64,000 nucleotides of DNA from Thiomicrorhabdus xiamenensis (GTDB lineage Bacteria; Pseudomonadota; Gammaproteobacteria; Thiomicrospirales; Thiomicrospiraceae), in contig NZ_CP054020.1 in NCBI RefSeq assembly GCF_013282625.1, forward strand, positions 1,736,001-1,800,000, written 5' to 3'. This document shows positions 1 to 10,968 of this stretch, one piece after another. A program made the position numbers and the translations under genes. Under the pieces are notes generated by a model. The model was given only the letters and a program-made list of their open reading frames with translations, searched no databases and was not told the origin of the DNA. Within the stretch, counting starts at the first letter, position 1. Every line of letters begins with the position of its first letter.

Positions 1-50
1 CCTTTAGGCGTATTTGCAGGACAATAAATAAATGTGGATTTTAAAAACGA

Positions 51-79
51 AAAAAGCCGAACATTTCTGTTCAGCTTTT
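51..79 (-). terminator. Rho-independent terminator after tRNA-Ser
   Basis: Read on the minus strand, AGCTGAAC and GTTCGGCT form an 8-bp stem (one G-U pair) around a 6-nt loop, followed by a run of T. It starts just past the CCA end of the tRNA, so it should end that single-gene transcript. Confidence 0.8.
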
Positions 80-87
80 TGAAATAA

Positions 88-178
88 TGGCGGTGGACTA
101 GGGATTCGAACCCCAGGTAGGCTACTAACCTACAACGGTTTTCAAGACCGCCGCCTTCAACCACTCAGCCAGTCCACC
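88..178 (-). tRNA. tRNA-Ser(UGA)
   Basis: Class II tRNA of 91 nt including an encoded CCA. The acceptor arms GGTGGAC and GTCCACC pair over 7 bp. The D-loop region GGCTGAGTGG and the T-arm GGTTCGAATCC are canonical, and the long variable arm is typical of tRNA-Ser. The anticodon loop CTTGAAA carries TGA at 142-144, reading UCA codons. The gene lies about 500 bp beyond the 3' end of serS, the enzyme that charges it, on the same strand but with its own promoter and terminator. Confidence 0.95.
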
Positions 179-196
179 TTGTCTTGATGGGTGCGT

Positions 197-224
197 ATTA
201 TAGAGTGCCTACGAAGATTTGCAA
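197..224 (-). promoter_or_regulatory. sigma-70 promoter of tRNA-Ser
   Basis: Minus strand TTGCAA (219-224), 16-nt spacer, then a perfect TATAAT (197-202). The predicted start site lies about 10 nt before the mature tRNA 5' end at 178. Confidence 0.75.
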
Positions 225-281
225 GGCAATTTTGTCATTTTTTACTAAAATATTTGGATATTTTTTTAAGCGCCGTCCGTC

Positions 282-614
282 ATGAAAAAAGACCTTAATA
301 AAAACAGTCACTTAAGCTTTTCGGAACAGGTTTATCAGTTACTACTGGATGTTCCCAAAGGCAAGGTGACAACCTATGCCGCTCTGGCTCATGCTCTTGA
401 TAGCCGTGCCTATCGGGCCGTCGGCAGCGCCATGGCCAAAAACCGCCTGCCGTTGATTATCCCCTGCCATAGAGTGATCAAAAACAACGGTGAAATCGGC
501 AATTATGCTCTGGGTAAAAAGACTAAAGAAAAGCTGCTGAAGCTGGAAGGAATCCGGATTAAGGATGGTAAAGTGCTGGACTTGGAACAGGTACTGTTTG
601 TTTTCGGCAAATAA
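282..614 (+). CDS. Single-domain methylated-DNA--protein-cysteine methyltransferase
   Basis: A 110-residue protein consisting only of the C-terminal DNA-binding/active-site domain of the Ogt/MGMT family. The acceptor motif PCHRV is intact (Cys62), so it can in principle take an alkyl group from O6-alkylguanine. It is therefore not an alkyltransferase-like (ATL) protein, in which this Cys is Trp. The RAVGSAMAKN stretch (about 45-54) carries the arginine finger used to flip the base. Ordinary Ogt/Ada-C proteins are about 160-180 residues with an N-terminal lobe that is absent here. The ATG at 282 lacks a strong Shine-Dalgarno. It is monocistronic and converges on serS. The family call is solid; the true substrate range is not known from sequence. 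Confidence 0.85.
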   Translation: MKKDLNKNSHLSFSEQVYQLLLDVPKGKVTTYAALAHALDSRAYRAVGSAMAKNRLPLIIPCHRVIKNNGEIGNYALGKKTKEKLLKLEGIRIKDGKVLDLEQVLFVFGK

Positions 615-642
615 AAAGCCCGGCTGTTGAGACCGCCGGGCT
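613..642 (-). terminator. Terminator of the ftsK-serS cluster
   Basis: Perfect 8-bp stem AGCCCGGC/GCCGGGCT (617-624 with 635-642). On the minus strand it is followed by a T-run, which overlaps the stop codon of the convergent alkyltransferase gene. It lies 32 bp past the serS stop. There is no T-run in the plus direction, so it mainly serves serS. Confidence 0.8.
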
Positions 643-673
643 AATCACTTCACTGTAGAAGAACAGAGATGAA

Positions 674-1960
<1,287 letters not shown>

Positions 1961-2027
1961 TTATCTATCCTAAGTAAAATTTCAAACAAATCATTTTCAA
2001 ACCGAATGCTTCCCAATGCTTACGGCG

Positions 2028-2417
2028 CTAGGAAGCCAAAAACTGTCTGCCGCCGATCATGCCGAGCCAGACGGCGCTCAAGGTCAAAATCAGACTGAGC
2101 GCCATATTTGCCACCGCCTTGGTCATTTCACCGACCTGAATATACTGCATCGTTTCGTAAGAAAACGTTGAGAAGGTGGTAAAGGCCCCCAAAAAACCAA
2201 CCAGAATAAACGAACGCCATTCGTTCGACAGCGACCATTTATCAATCAATAAGACGGCCAGCAACCCCATGGCAAAGGATCCGGCAACATTTACCGCCAA
2301 GGTTCCCCAGGCGAAGTCACGCCCGAACCAAACATAAACCTGATGCGAAACGGCAAAGCGCGCTACTGCACCGAGAGCGCCACCGGCGGCAATCGCCCAC
2401 CAACTCCAAATACTCAT
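2028..2417 (-). CDS. crcB: Fluoride ion channel CrcB/Fluc
   Basis: A 129-residue, four-helix membrane protein of the Fluc family, which exports fluoride as a dual-topology dimer. Signature segments are GALGAVARF near the N-terminus, NVAGSFAMG in helix 2, and GFLGAFTTFSTFSYET, which carries the TFSTF phenylalanine-box and polar-track residues of the pore. Only about 50 bp separate it from rarA upstream. That is too short for a fluoride riboswitch plus promoter, so it is probably co-transcribed with rarA and serS. There is a single full-length copy rather than a split pair. Confidence 0.93.
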   Translation of the reverse strand: MSIWSWWAIAAGGALGAVARFAVSHQVYVWFGRDFAWGTLAVNVAGSFAMGLLAVLLIDKWSLSNEWRSFILVGFLGAFTTFSTFSYETMQYIQVGEMTKAVANMALSLILTLSAVWLGMIGGRQFLAS

Positions 2418-2469
2418 AAGATCCCCTTTGCCGTTGACTCAGTTCAGTCTCTAAACCGTTTACCGCCTT

Positions 2470-3861
2470 CTATTTACGGCGTTTATAAATCGCTTGCTGG
2501 TTGAGGTTTTGCAGATGCCTCATTTTAGCGGAAATTTTTATCTCCAAGCCTCTTTCTACAGGCTGGTAATAGCCTCGCTCTTCCATCTCTTCCGGGAAGT
2601 AACATTCACCGGCGGCAAAGGCTTCCGGCTCATCGTGCGCATAACGATATTCCTTGCCGTAATCCAGTTCGGCCATTAACTTGGTCGGCGCATTACGCAA
2701 ATGCAACGGCACCTCGTAAGAACCATGCTGTTTAATATCTTTCAATGCCGCCTTGTAACCCATATACACTGCGTTCGACTTCGGCGCGACCGCCAGATAG
2801 GTTGCCGCTTGTGCCAACGCCAGATCCCCTTCCGGAGAGCCGAGACGTTCATAAGCTTCGGCGGCATTAACCGCTACCTGCAATGCCTTCGGATCGGCAT
2901 TGGCAATTTCTTCGGAGGCCATGCGAATCAACCTGCGCGCCAGATAACGCGGATCAACGCCGCCATCCAACATACGGGTCAGCCAATAAAGTGCCGCATT
3001 CGGATCGGATCCGCGTACCGACTTGTGCAGAGCAGAAATCTGATCATAGAAAGCTTCGCCACCCTTATCAAAACGTCTTAAGCCGCCTTGAATCACTTCC
3101 TTGGCATGAGCCACCTGAATATTAGCCTGCAAGCCATTATCTGTAGGCGCCCAGTCAACAAAATCAATTACCTGTTCGAGGAAGTTCAACAGACGACGCG
3201 CATCGCCATCACTGGCACCAATCATCATTTCCGCGGCTTTAGGCTCGATACTCAAAACGACCTCTTTGCTCCCCCCTTCAGCAGACATCTCTTCGCTGAA
3301 GTCCTTCTGCAATCTGTTCAGCCCCTTTTGCAGAACTTCATGCAACTCCTCTTCATCAAGAGAGCGCAAAACCAATACCTTGGCGCGCGAGAGCAAAGCG
3401 TTATTCAATTCAAACGACGGATTTTCCGTGGTCGCACCAATAAATACAAAAGTTCCGTCTTCGACAAAAGGCAGAAAGGCATCCTGTTGCGCTTTATTGA
3501 AACGATGTACTTCATCCACGAACAACAATGTTCCCTGATTGAACTGCTCACGCTGCATCTTGGCCTGTTCAACAGCTGCACGGACCTCTTTGACGCCGTC
3601 AAGAACGGCCGAAAGACTGATAAACTGCAAATCAGACTGTTTGGCTAAAAGACGTGCCAGAGACGTCTTACCCACCCCCGGAGGCCCCCAGAAAATCAGC
3701 GAATACAGTTTTCCCGATTGCAGCATACGCGTCAGCACACGGTTCTTACCGAGCAGATGACTCTGACCGATATAATCTTCCAACGCCTGTGGTCGCAGAC
3801 GATCGGATAAGGGCTGATACAAGGATTTACTGTTCACGTGGGTCACGATAATTGACTTCAA
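2470..3861 (-). CDS. rarA: Replication-associated recombination protein A (AAA+ ATPase RarA/MgsA)
   Basis: AAA+ ATPase related to clamp-loader subunits and eukaryotic WRNIP1, acting at stalled replication forks. Walker A is GPPGVGKT (about 59-66) and Walker B is [12 protein letters not shown] (about 113-124), followed by the sensor region GATTENPSF. The C-terminal half is the MgsA tetramerisation and DNA-binding domain. The reading frame opens with TTG at 3861, overlapping the lolA TGA stop by four bases (TTGA). This gives an N-terminus of about the E. coli length before the conserved LRP segment. A GTG nine codons in is the alternative. Its position directly after lolA is conserved in Gammaproteobacteria and implies translational coupling. 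Confidence 0.95.
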   Translation of the reverse strand: MKSIIVTHVNSKSLYQPLSDRLRPQALEDYIGQSHLLGKNRVLTRMLQSGKLYSLIFWGPPGVGKTSLARLLAKQSDLQFISLSAVLDGVKEVRAAVEQAKMQREQFNQGTLLFVDEVHRFNKAQQDAFLPFVEDGTFVFIGATTENPSFELNNALLSRAKVLVLRSLDEEELHEVLQKGLNRLQKDFSEEMSAEGGSKEVVLSIEPKAAEMMIGASDGDARRLLNFLEQVIDFVDWAPTDNGLQANIQVAHAKEVIQGGLRRFDKGGEAFYDQISALHKSVRGSDPNAALYWLTRMLDGGVDPRYLARRLIRMASEEIANADPKALQVAVNAAEAYERLGSPEGDLALAQAATYLAVAPKSNAVYMGYKAALKDIKQHGSYEVPLHLRNAPTKLMAELDYGKEYRYAHDEPEAFAAGECYFPEEMEERGYYQPVERGLEIKISAKMRHLQNLNQQAIYKRRK

Positions 3862-4490
3862 AGTCCGTTCTGAATCGGCTCGCCGATCAGATCCGCCCCT
3901 TTCGGCAGAGTAAAGCGGAAGTTGTCTTCGGCCAGCGGCTGATTGATCTGAATATTGCTGAAAACGATTTTGGTCACCTTGTCCGGCCCTTCATACAACC
4001 AGGCTTCGGTCATCACGCCATCCTTCAGACCGATCTCGATGCTCTGGAAATAGGTCCCCTTTTTCGGCTCAAGGTTATACCAATTCATACCCAGACGCTC
4101 TCCGGCATCGATAATTTCAAATTTCTCTTCGATTTTTTCATCGTACAGCAACCAGCTGAGCGGAATATCCGCTTGCACTTCGGCAATCGGGCGCACAGTG
4201 ACCTGCATCAGATCCTTATCCCAAACCCAAAGATTCGCCCCGTCGACGACAATTTTCTGTCCATCTTTCGGTGCATACTCCCAAACCAGCTTGCTCGGGC
4301 GGGACAACTTAAAATGCCCTTTTTCGCTCTTCTGGTTGAACTGCAGATAATCCTCTTCCTGCAGAGTCTGAGAAAAGTCCGCCTCGAAAGTTTTCAACTG
4401 ATTGACAAAATCCTGCAATGGATGAGCATACGCCGGTACGGCAAGAAACGTCGCCCCGAGTAGCAGCGTTTTCAGCAAGTGTTTTAACAT
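3858..4490 (-). CDS. lolA: Outer-membrane lipoprotein carrier protein LolA
   Basis: Periplasmic chaperone that takes mature lipoproteins from LolCDE and delivers them to LolB at the outer membrane. The 210-residue precursor has a Sec signal peptide (MLKHLLKTLLLGATFLAVPAYA, with an AYA-H cleavage site). The mature part shows family features FEADFSQTL and the WVWDKDLMQVTVRP strand region. It sits 21 bp after ftsK and overlaps rarA by 4 bp, the standard ftsK-lolA-rarA order. Confidence 0.95.
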   Translation of the reverse strand: MLKHLLKTLLLGATFLAVPAYAHPLQDFVNQLKTFEADFSQTLQEEDYLQFNQKSEKGHFKLSRPSKLVWEYAPKDGQKIVVDGANLWVWDKDLMQVTVRPIAEVQADIPLSWLLYDEKIEEKFEIIDAGERLGMNWYNLEPKKGTYFQSIEIGLKDGVMTEAWLYEGPDKVTKIVFSNIQINQPLAEDNFRFTLPKGADLIGEPIQNGL

Positions 4491-4511
4491 CTAATCTTCC
4501 TAGAAATATCG

Positions 4512-7478
4512 TTATTCGCGCAGATGGTCTCCGCCGACCAATACTTCGCGCTGGCCGCTGGAGGTTTTCGAAGTTGAAATCAATCCGGAACGTTCCATCG
4601 CCTCGACAATTCGCGCCGAACGATTATAACCAATCGAGAATTGCCGTTGAATCAGCGATACCGATACTTTGCGGTTTTCGATGGCAAAATTCACGATTTG
4701 GTCATACAGTGGGTCGTCTTCGGCACTTTTCGGACCGCCGCTTTTGTCTGTCTCTTCCGGTTCCGCCGACTGAGTGATGGCCTGCAGATACTGCGGCTCC
4801 CCCTGAGATTTAACAAACTCGGCGACACGGATAACTTCCTCGTCACTCATAAAGGCGCCGTGAACACGTTTCGGTGAACCCGAGCCCGGCGCGAGATAAA
4901 GCATGTCCCCCATTCCCAGAAGTTGCTCGGCGCCTCCCTGGTCAAGAATGGTACGGGAATCGATTTTGGTATTAACCATAAAAGAAATACGTGTCGGAAT
5001 ATTCGCTTTGATCAAACCGGTAATAACGTTCACCGACGGGCGCTGTGTCGCCAGAATCAGGTGAATCCCGGCAGCACGCGCTTTCTGGGCAATACGGGCG
5101 ATCAACTGCTCGACCTCTTTACCGACCACCATAATCATATCGGCAAATTCGTCGACCACCACCACAATATACGGTAATGGCGACAAGGTCGGCGGCGCTT
5201 CGGCTTTATCATGCCCGAAAGAGGCCGCCTGCTGATGCAACGGATCAATAATTGGATTGCCTTCGTCGATCGCTTTCTGAACTTTCATATTGAAGCCGGC
5301 GATATTACGCACACCCATCTTGGCCATTAACTGATAACGGCGATCCATTTCGAAAACACACCAGCGCAACGCATTGGCTGCATCATTCATATCGGTTACC
5401 ACCGGCGTCAGCAGATGCGGAATATCGTCATACACCGAAAGTTCAAGCATTTTCGGATCGATCATAATCAGACGAACTTCCTGCGGCGTACTCTTATACA
5501 ACATACTCAGGATCATACTGTTGACCCCGACTGACTTACCGGCACCCGTTGTCCCTGCAACCAGAAGGTGCGGCATACGGGCAATATCCGCCACTACAGG
5601 CTTTCCGGAAATATCTTTACCGATCGCAATACTCAACGGCGACTTCGACTTCAGGAATTCGCCTGAAGAGAGAACATCGCGGAAACTGACGATCTCGCGT
5701 TTCTCGTTCGGAATTTCGATCCCGACCACCGATTTCCCGGGAATGACATCAACGACACGCACCGATTTAACAGAAAGAACGCGCGCCAGGTCCTTAGCCA
5801 GATTATTGATCTGCGACACTTTGACCCCTGGGGCCGGCAATATCTCGAAGCGGGTCACAACCGGACCAGGCTGCACCGACTCGACCGTTACCTTGACCCC
5901 GAACTCGGCCAAACGTTGTTCCAGCAGTAAAGACAGATCGGTCAATTCCTCTTCGCTAAAGCCGTCATCATCCGGTTCGTAAGGATCCAGCAACTCCAGA
6001 GAAGGCAATTGCATATTATGCTGCTGATGATAAGCGCTCGGATCGCGATTACAGGATTTTACTTCCGGAGTTGAACCGTCTTCACGCCCGGGCTTGGCCA
6101 CATCCGCAGTCGCTTGCGCAGCATTTGGCACATTGACCTCGCCCCCCTCAACTTCTTCCACATAAGGGGTCAATTCAAAATCATCCGGAGACTGTGTTGC
6201 TGCTTGAGAAGCCGCGGCATTGTCAGACTGAACCTGCATATCCTGTGGCGTTGGCACCTGTTCAGGGAGTCCTTCTTTAGGTGAAGAATCCGCAGAAACT
6301 TCTACCGCTTTGGGTTCGGATCTTGATTCAGGCTTGGATTCGTTGTGTATCACAGGCTTCTGAGCCGGCTGCGGTAGAGGATCATCCGGATTGATCGGCG
6401 GCATAACTTTATCTTCGACAATCGGATGCGCCGTCGGATTTCCTCTATTTTTCAGACCGTTCAAAGTATTAAACAGAGCCGATTTAACGCCTTGCAGACG
6501 GCTATTGTTGGAATCCGGTTTATCCTGAGAGGTTGAAGAGGCTTCAGCATTCGACTCATTTCTAAGGATCTTAACGTTTTTAACCGGCGATGCCTCTTCA
6601 GCAGCGGAGAAATCCACAGCCGTAACTCCTTTTTCGCGGGCAAAAGGCAACAAAGCATCTCGCACACGGCAGATTAATTTTTGGCATTTTTCGGATTCGT
6701 TGACTCGGTTCTGCCACTGCTGTTTGCTCCACTCAATAAGATTCAGCGTCAGACGTCCCGTCACCTCAAGAATCGTCAGCCACGACTGACTCAATAGCAG
6801 ACTGATGGAGATGGCGAAAGTTCCCAGCAGAATCAAGGTCGTTGCCAGAAGATCCATAGACTCGACCAACTGGTTACTCAACACCTTGCCCCAGATACCG
6901 CCCGGAGAAAACGGCAACTCGTTGGAAAAAACTTCCGGATGCAGAAACAGGTTCGCCATACCTGCGCCGGCACTGACCATCAGCAGAACGCCGAGCAGGC
7001 TGAAAAAGAAACGATAAAAATCGATCTCACCTTCATCCTCCCGCAAGGGTAGACGCAGTGTGAACCAGCCGGCGAGCAAAATTCCGACCGGGATGAGATA
7101 AGCAAACACACCGAATACCGCAAGTAGGAAAGAAGAGATCCATGCTCCGGTCTTGCCACCGTAATTCTGAATTTCACTGCTCATTGAGGATGAATTGAAT
7201 CCAGGATCGTCCTGATGGTAACCGACTAGAACAATGGTAAGAAAAACCGCAAACAGAATGCAGAAAATCAGAACAACATCTTTAAACACCCAAGAGTAGG
7301 ACATGCCGACACCAGAAGGTTTGGCATACTTCTCAGCCTCCCTTAGCGTATCGCTGAGTTCAGCCGTCATTCGATCCTGATCGGCAATACCATCCTGCAC
7401 GCCTTCCTCCGTATCTCCAAGCGGCTTGTCTTTAACTTTCGCTTTCATGGCCGCGCTCTTGCGACGTGCGGCAGACAT
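4512..7478 (-). CDS. ftsK: DNA translocase FtsK
   Basis: Septal DNA pump that clears chromosome termini during division and activates XerCD at dif. Four or more N-terminal membrane helices are followed by a Pro/Glu/Ser-rich linker of about 300 residues and the RecA-like motor. Walker A is GTTGAGKSVGVN and Walker B lies in YIVVVVDEFADM. The C-terminal gamma winged helix (DPLYDQIVNFAIE to EVLVGG) reads KOPS sites. I place the start at ATG 7478 (MSAARRKSA, 988 aa). The open frame extends to 7664, but those 62 residues look non-coding (Cys/Arg-rich, unlike FtsK N-termini). A GTG (GTGAAAGTAGAT) about 50 bp upstream is another option. The motor and gamma assignments are certain; the start is not. 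Confidence 0.93.
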   Translation of the reverse strand: MSAARRKSAAMKAKVKDKPLGDTEEGVQDGIADQDRMTAELSDTLREAEKYAKPSGVGMSYSWVFKDVVLIFCILFAVFLTIVLVGYHQDDPGFNSSSMSSEIQNYGGKTGAWISSFLLAVFGVFAYLIPVGILLAGWFTLRLPLREDEGEIDFYRFFFSLLGVLLMVSAGAGMANLFLHPEVFSNELPFSPGGIWGKVLSNQLVESMDLLATTLILLGTFAISISLLLSQSWLTILEVTGRLTLNLIEWSKQQWQNRVNESEKCQKLICRVRDALLPFAREKGVTAVDFSAAEEASPVKNVKILRNESNAEASSTSQDKPDSNNSRLQGVKSALFNTLNGLKNRGNPTAHPIVEDKVMPPINPDDPLPQPAQKPVIHNESKPESRSEPKAVEVSADSSPKEGLPEQVPTPQDMQVQSDNAAASQAATQSPDDFELTPYVEEVEGGEVNVPNAAQATADVAKPGREDGSTPEVKSCNRDPSAYHQQHNMQLPSLELLDPYEPDDDGFSEEELTDLSLLLEQRLAEFGVKVTVESVQPGPVVTRFEILPAPGVKVSQINNLAKDLARVLSVKSVRVVDVIPGKSVVGIEIPNEKREIVSFRDVLSSGEFLKSKSPLSIAIGKDISGKPVVADIARMPHLLVAGTTGAGKSVGVNSMILSMLYKSTPQEVRLIMIDPKMLELSVYDDIPHLLTPVVTDMNDAANALRWCVFEMDRRYQLMAKMGVRNIAGFNMKVQKAIDEGNPIIDPLHQQAASFGHDKAEAPPTLSPLPYIVVVVDEFADMIMVVGKEVEQLIARIAQKARAAGIHLILATQRPSVNVITGLIKANIPTRISFMVNTKIDSRTILDQGGAEQLLGMGDMLYLAPGSGSPKRVHGAFMSDEEVIRVAEFVKSQGEPQYLQAITQSAEPEETDKSGGPKSAEDDPLYDQIVNFAIENRKVSVSLIQRQFSIGYNRSARIVEAMERSGLISTSKTSSGQREVLVGGDHLRE

Positions 7479-8976
<1,498 letters not shown>

Positions 8977-8990
8977 ATTCGAACCGGTCA

Positions 8991-9018
8991 AAAACCACCT
9001 TAAACGGTGGTTTTTTAT
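8991..9018 (+). terminator. trxB terminator
   Basis: Stem AAACCACC/GGTGGTTT with a 6-nt loop followed by T6ATT, starting 14 bp after the trxB stop. Confidence 0.88.
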
Positions 9019-9059
9019 TGTCTTTACTAAAATTTTCAACATTCAAAAAAGGAATCGAC

Positions 9060-9785
9060 ATGCGTTTACCGATGACGGTTTTTGCCGCATTCAGTTTCAT
9101 TACCCACCCTTCCCTGACTCAGGCCGACGAGCACACTCAATCCGCTCCGACAATTCAAGCAGAATTGACCACCATCGAACAGAAGGCCAGCTATACACTC
9201 GGCGTCGATCTCGCCAAAAACCTGGCGAAACAAGGCCTCAAAATCGATGCTCGAGCCTTGGCAATGGGCTTGGACGATGCTTTACAACAACGATCGCTGG
9301 CTTTGACTCCGGAAGAGATGAATACAGCGGTCATGGAAGCTAAAAAAATAATGCAGGCCGAACAAGAAGCACAGAGAAAAATTCAGGCAGAAAAGAATAC
9401 CCAGGCAGGAAAAGATTTCCGTCAGAAATACGCTGCGCAGGAAGGTGTGTTAGAGACTCAGAGTGGTATCTTATATAAGGTTCTGCAACAGGGAGAAGGC
9501 CAGTCCCCGACACCTGAAGACAGCATCTTCGCGCACTACGAAGGAAAGTTTATCAACGGAAAAATCTTTGACAGCTCCTATAAGCGTGGACGCGCATTAA
9601 GGATCCAAACATCCGACGTCATTAAAGGCTGGGGAGAAATTCTGCAGAGAATGAAACCAGGAGATAAATGGGAAGTGGTGATTCCGCCGGAACTGGCCTA
9701 TGGAGAAAAAGGCGCCGGCGATATGATCGGCCCGAACGAAACACTGCTTTTCACTATCGAACTGATCTCTTTCGGAAAAGAGTAA
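9060..9785 (+). CDS. Exported FKBP-type peptidyl-prolyl cis-trans isomerase (FkpA/Mip type)
   Basis: Folding catalyst acting on Xaa-Pro bonds of exported proteins. The N-terminal signal sequence (MRLPMTVFAAFSFITHPSLTQA) is followed by the helical FKBP_N dimerisation domain (from QKASYTLGVDLAKNL), a long charged helix, and the C-terminal FKBP domain. The latter shows FAHYEGKFINGKIFDSSY, GWGEILQRMKPGDKW, IPPELAYGEKGAG and the terminal strand ETLLFTIELISF. This is the FkpA/Mip/FklB arrangement. The start is ATG 9060, seven bases after AAAAAAGGA; an upstream in-frame start would run into the trxB terminator. Confidence 0.9.
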   Translation: MRLPMTVFAAFSFITHPSLTQADEHTQSAPTIQAELTTIEQKASYTLGVDLAKNLAKQGLKIDARALAMGLDDALQQRSLALTPEEMNTAVMEAKKIMQAEQEAQRKIQAEKNTQAGKDFRQKYAAQEGVLETQSGILYKVLQQGEGQSPTPEDSIFAHYEGKFINGKIFDSSYKRGRALRIQTSDVIKGWGEILQRMKPGDKWEVVIPPELAYGEKGAGDMIGPNETLLFTIELISFGKE

Positions 9786-9813
9786 CAACTAATCCGTCCG
9801 CAAAACCAACAGG

Positions 9814-9848
9814 CCTCTTTAAATCTTATGATTTAGGGAGGTTTTTTT
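9814..9848 (+). terminator. FKBP gene terminator
   Basis: A 12-bp stem (CCTCTTTAAATC with GATTTAGGGAGG, two G-U pairs) and a TTAT loop, followed by seven T. Confidence 0.88.
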
Positions 9849-10202
9849 ATGCGTAAAAAAATAGCTTAACAGCGAAGAACAAGCTGTAGAGAAAATAGAT
9901 TCGGTAAAGAAAAGAATAAGAGTCGTGGGAAAAAAAGCCCCAAACAACTTACAAGAATTTATTTGGGGGGTTCCATATAAGGGGAACAATCTTAGCTCTT
10001 TTAGAGGAGTGTTGTAATGAAACAACGGTTGTCATAGTAATCGAATACGAACCAGATATCAACATCCTCTAATATTAAAAAGTATGAATAAATTCTTAAT
10101 GACTCAACAGATTATACATACTTAACTACATATTTTTATCCCCACCCACACAACATCAATAAGTTATTTTTATAATAGATCAAGATTTCCTGACAATTGA
10201 CA
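9849..10202. other. AT-rich intergenic region
   Basis: No supported gene. It holds the minus-strand terminator at 9931-9968 and otherwise AT-rich sequence. One 68-codon minus-strand frame (10025 to 9819) looks non-coding and runs through both terminators. Confidence 0.5.
9931..9968 (-). terminator. Probable terminator, minus strand
   Basis: Minus-strand CCCCAAA pairs with TTTGGGG across a 17-nt loop, followed by C and six T. It could end the transcript of the YqfO-like gene at 10203, although it is about 235 bp downstream of that stop. Confidence 0.55.
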
Positions 10203-10535
10203 TCAATCCAGACAATCTCTTGCGTCCATGCTTTCGATGAGATAGTAAGCCGGTTCTTCATACGGATGGCTGGCAAAAAAAGCCTGCAAAACCGCTTTGA
10301 TCTTCTGCTGCGCAACATAGACCTCAACTTTATATTCCGGCACGACTTCAAGACGTCCTTGATCACCGATAAATGGCTGACTGCCTTCCAGCGGCTCGAA
10401 CTGCCCTTGCCCTTGAACCTGCCATGCGCAATGACGATAATCTCCCTGAATACCCGCCCCCGCATCGAAAATCGCCTGCTTGACCTCCTGCAGGTGCGAT
10501 TCGGGAACGTAAAAAGCAAAGTGGTAAAATGCCAT
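10203..10535 (-). CDS. YqfO/NIF3-insert-like small protein
   Basis: A 110-residue protein matching the stand-alone form of the CutA/PII-like domain inserted in YqfO (NIF3-family) proteins. The start MAFYHFAFYVPESHLQEVKQ, a central GDYRHCAWQVQGQGQF, and the C-terminal FFASHPYEEPAYYLIE are diagnostic of the group. HPYEEPAY recalls the metal- or ligand-binding edge of CutA-like folds. The cytosolic function is unknown. Gammaproteobacterial genomes often annotate it as 'NGG1p interacting factor NIF3', although the dinuclear-metal NIF3 body is absent. It is monocistronic. Confidence 0.75.
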   Translation of the reverse strand: MAFYHFAFYVPESHLQEVKQAIFDAGAGIQGDYRHCAWQVQGQGQFEPLEGSQPFIGDQGRLEVVPEYKVEVYVAQQKIKAVLQAFFASHPYEEPAYYLIESMDARDCLD

Positions 10536-10629
10536 TTTATCTTCTCTCCTGTTTTCCAGAATTTACCCAAACGCGGACTTTATTCACTACAATAGTGCCA
10601 CGAAAAAGACAATGGAGACATTAAACACT

Positions 10630-10899
10630 ATGCGAACCTTATTAGCGACTTATGCCGGTATTCTGATGTTAGGCATCGCCTCACTGCTGACCCAAAACCA
10701 CTATTTCGCCAATATCGCCGGTTTTATCTCCGCGATCGGTTTTATGATTATTTTCTTTAAAGACCGGCCGGAAAATGAAAGTGATTCCGCAAAAAAAATG
10801 CGCCGTTACTGGTATATCGTATTTGCCACCGGTATCTTTTTCAGTCTGATTTTCGGTAGCTTCTGGAACACCCATATGGGGAACATGGAAGTCCGTTAA
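10630..10899 (+). CDS. Small membrane protein of unknown function
   Basis: An 89-residue protein with three hydrophobic segments (TYAGILMLGIASLLT, IAGFISAIGFMIIFF and WYIVFATGIFFSLIFGSFW) and a charged loop (KDRPENESDSAKKMRRY) between the second and third. I chose ATG 10630, preceded by GGAGA, over the ATG at 10612, which lies before that Shine-Dalgarno. No family was recognised. It is a plus-strand orphan between two minus-strand genes. Confidence 0.65.
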   Translation: MRTLLATYAGILMLGIASLLTQNHYFANIAGFISAIGFMIIFFKDRPENESDSAKKMRRYWYIVFATGIFFSLIFGSFWNTHMGNMEVR

Positions 10900-10911
10900 G
10901 GGCCGATAAAA

Positions 10912-10940
10912 CAAAAAGCCCCGAAATAAACGGGGCTTAA
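10912..10940 (-). terminator. Terminator after the transducer-like gene
   Basis: Perfect 8-bp stem AAGCCCCG/CGGGGCTT with a 7-nt loop (916-923 with 931-938), followed on the minus strand by a T-run. It lies 28 bp past the stop of the minus-strand gene at 10969 and could also slow plus-strand transcription from the small membrane gene. Confidence 0.8.
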
Positions 10941-10968
10941 GTCAAATCTCTATAAAGATTGCTTATTT

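Noticed and set aside
2418-2469. Fluoride riboswitch before crcB
   Set aside because: The spacer after rarA is the downstream side; upstream of crcB there is no room for a riboswitch with a promoter, and no such fold was seen.
9819-10025. 68-codon minus-strand frame in the spacer
   Set aside because: It runs through the FKBP terminator and the hairpin at 9931-9968 and lacks a ribosome-binding site; treated as chance.
10902-10909. GCCGATAA on the plus strand, a FliA -10 box
   Set aside because: No TAAA-type -35 box at the right distance, and it lies between a gene end and a terminator with no plus-strand gene downstream.
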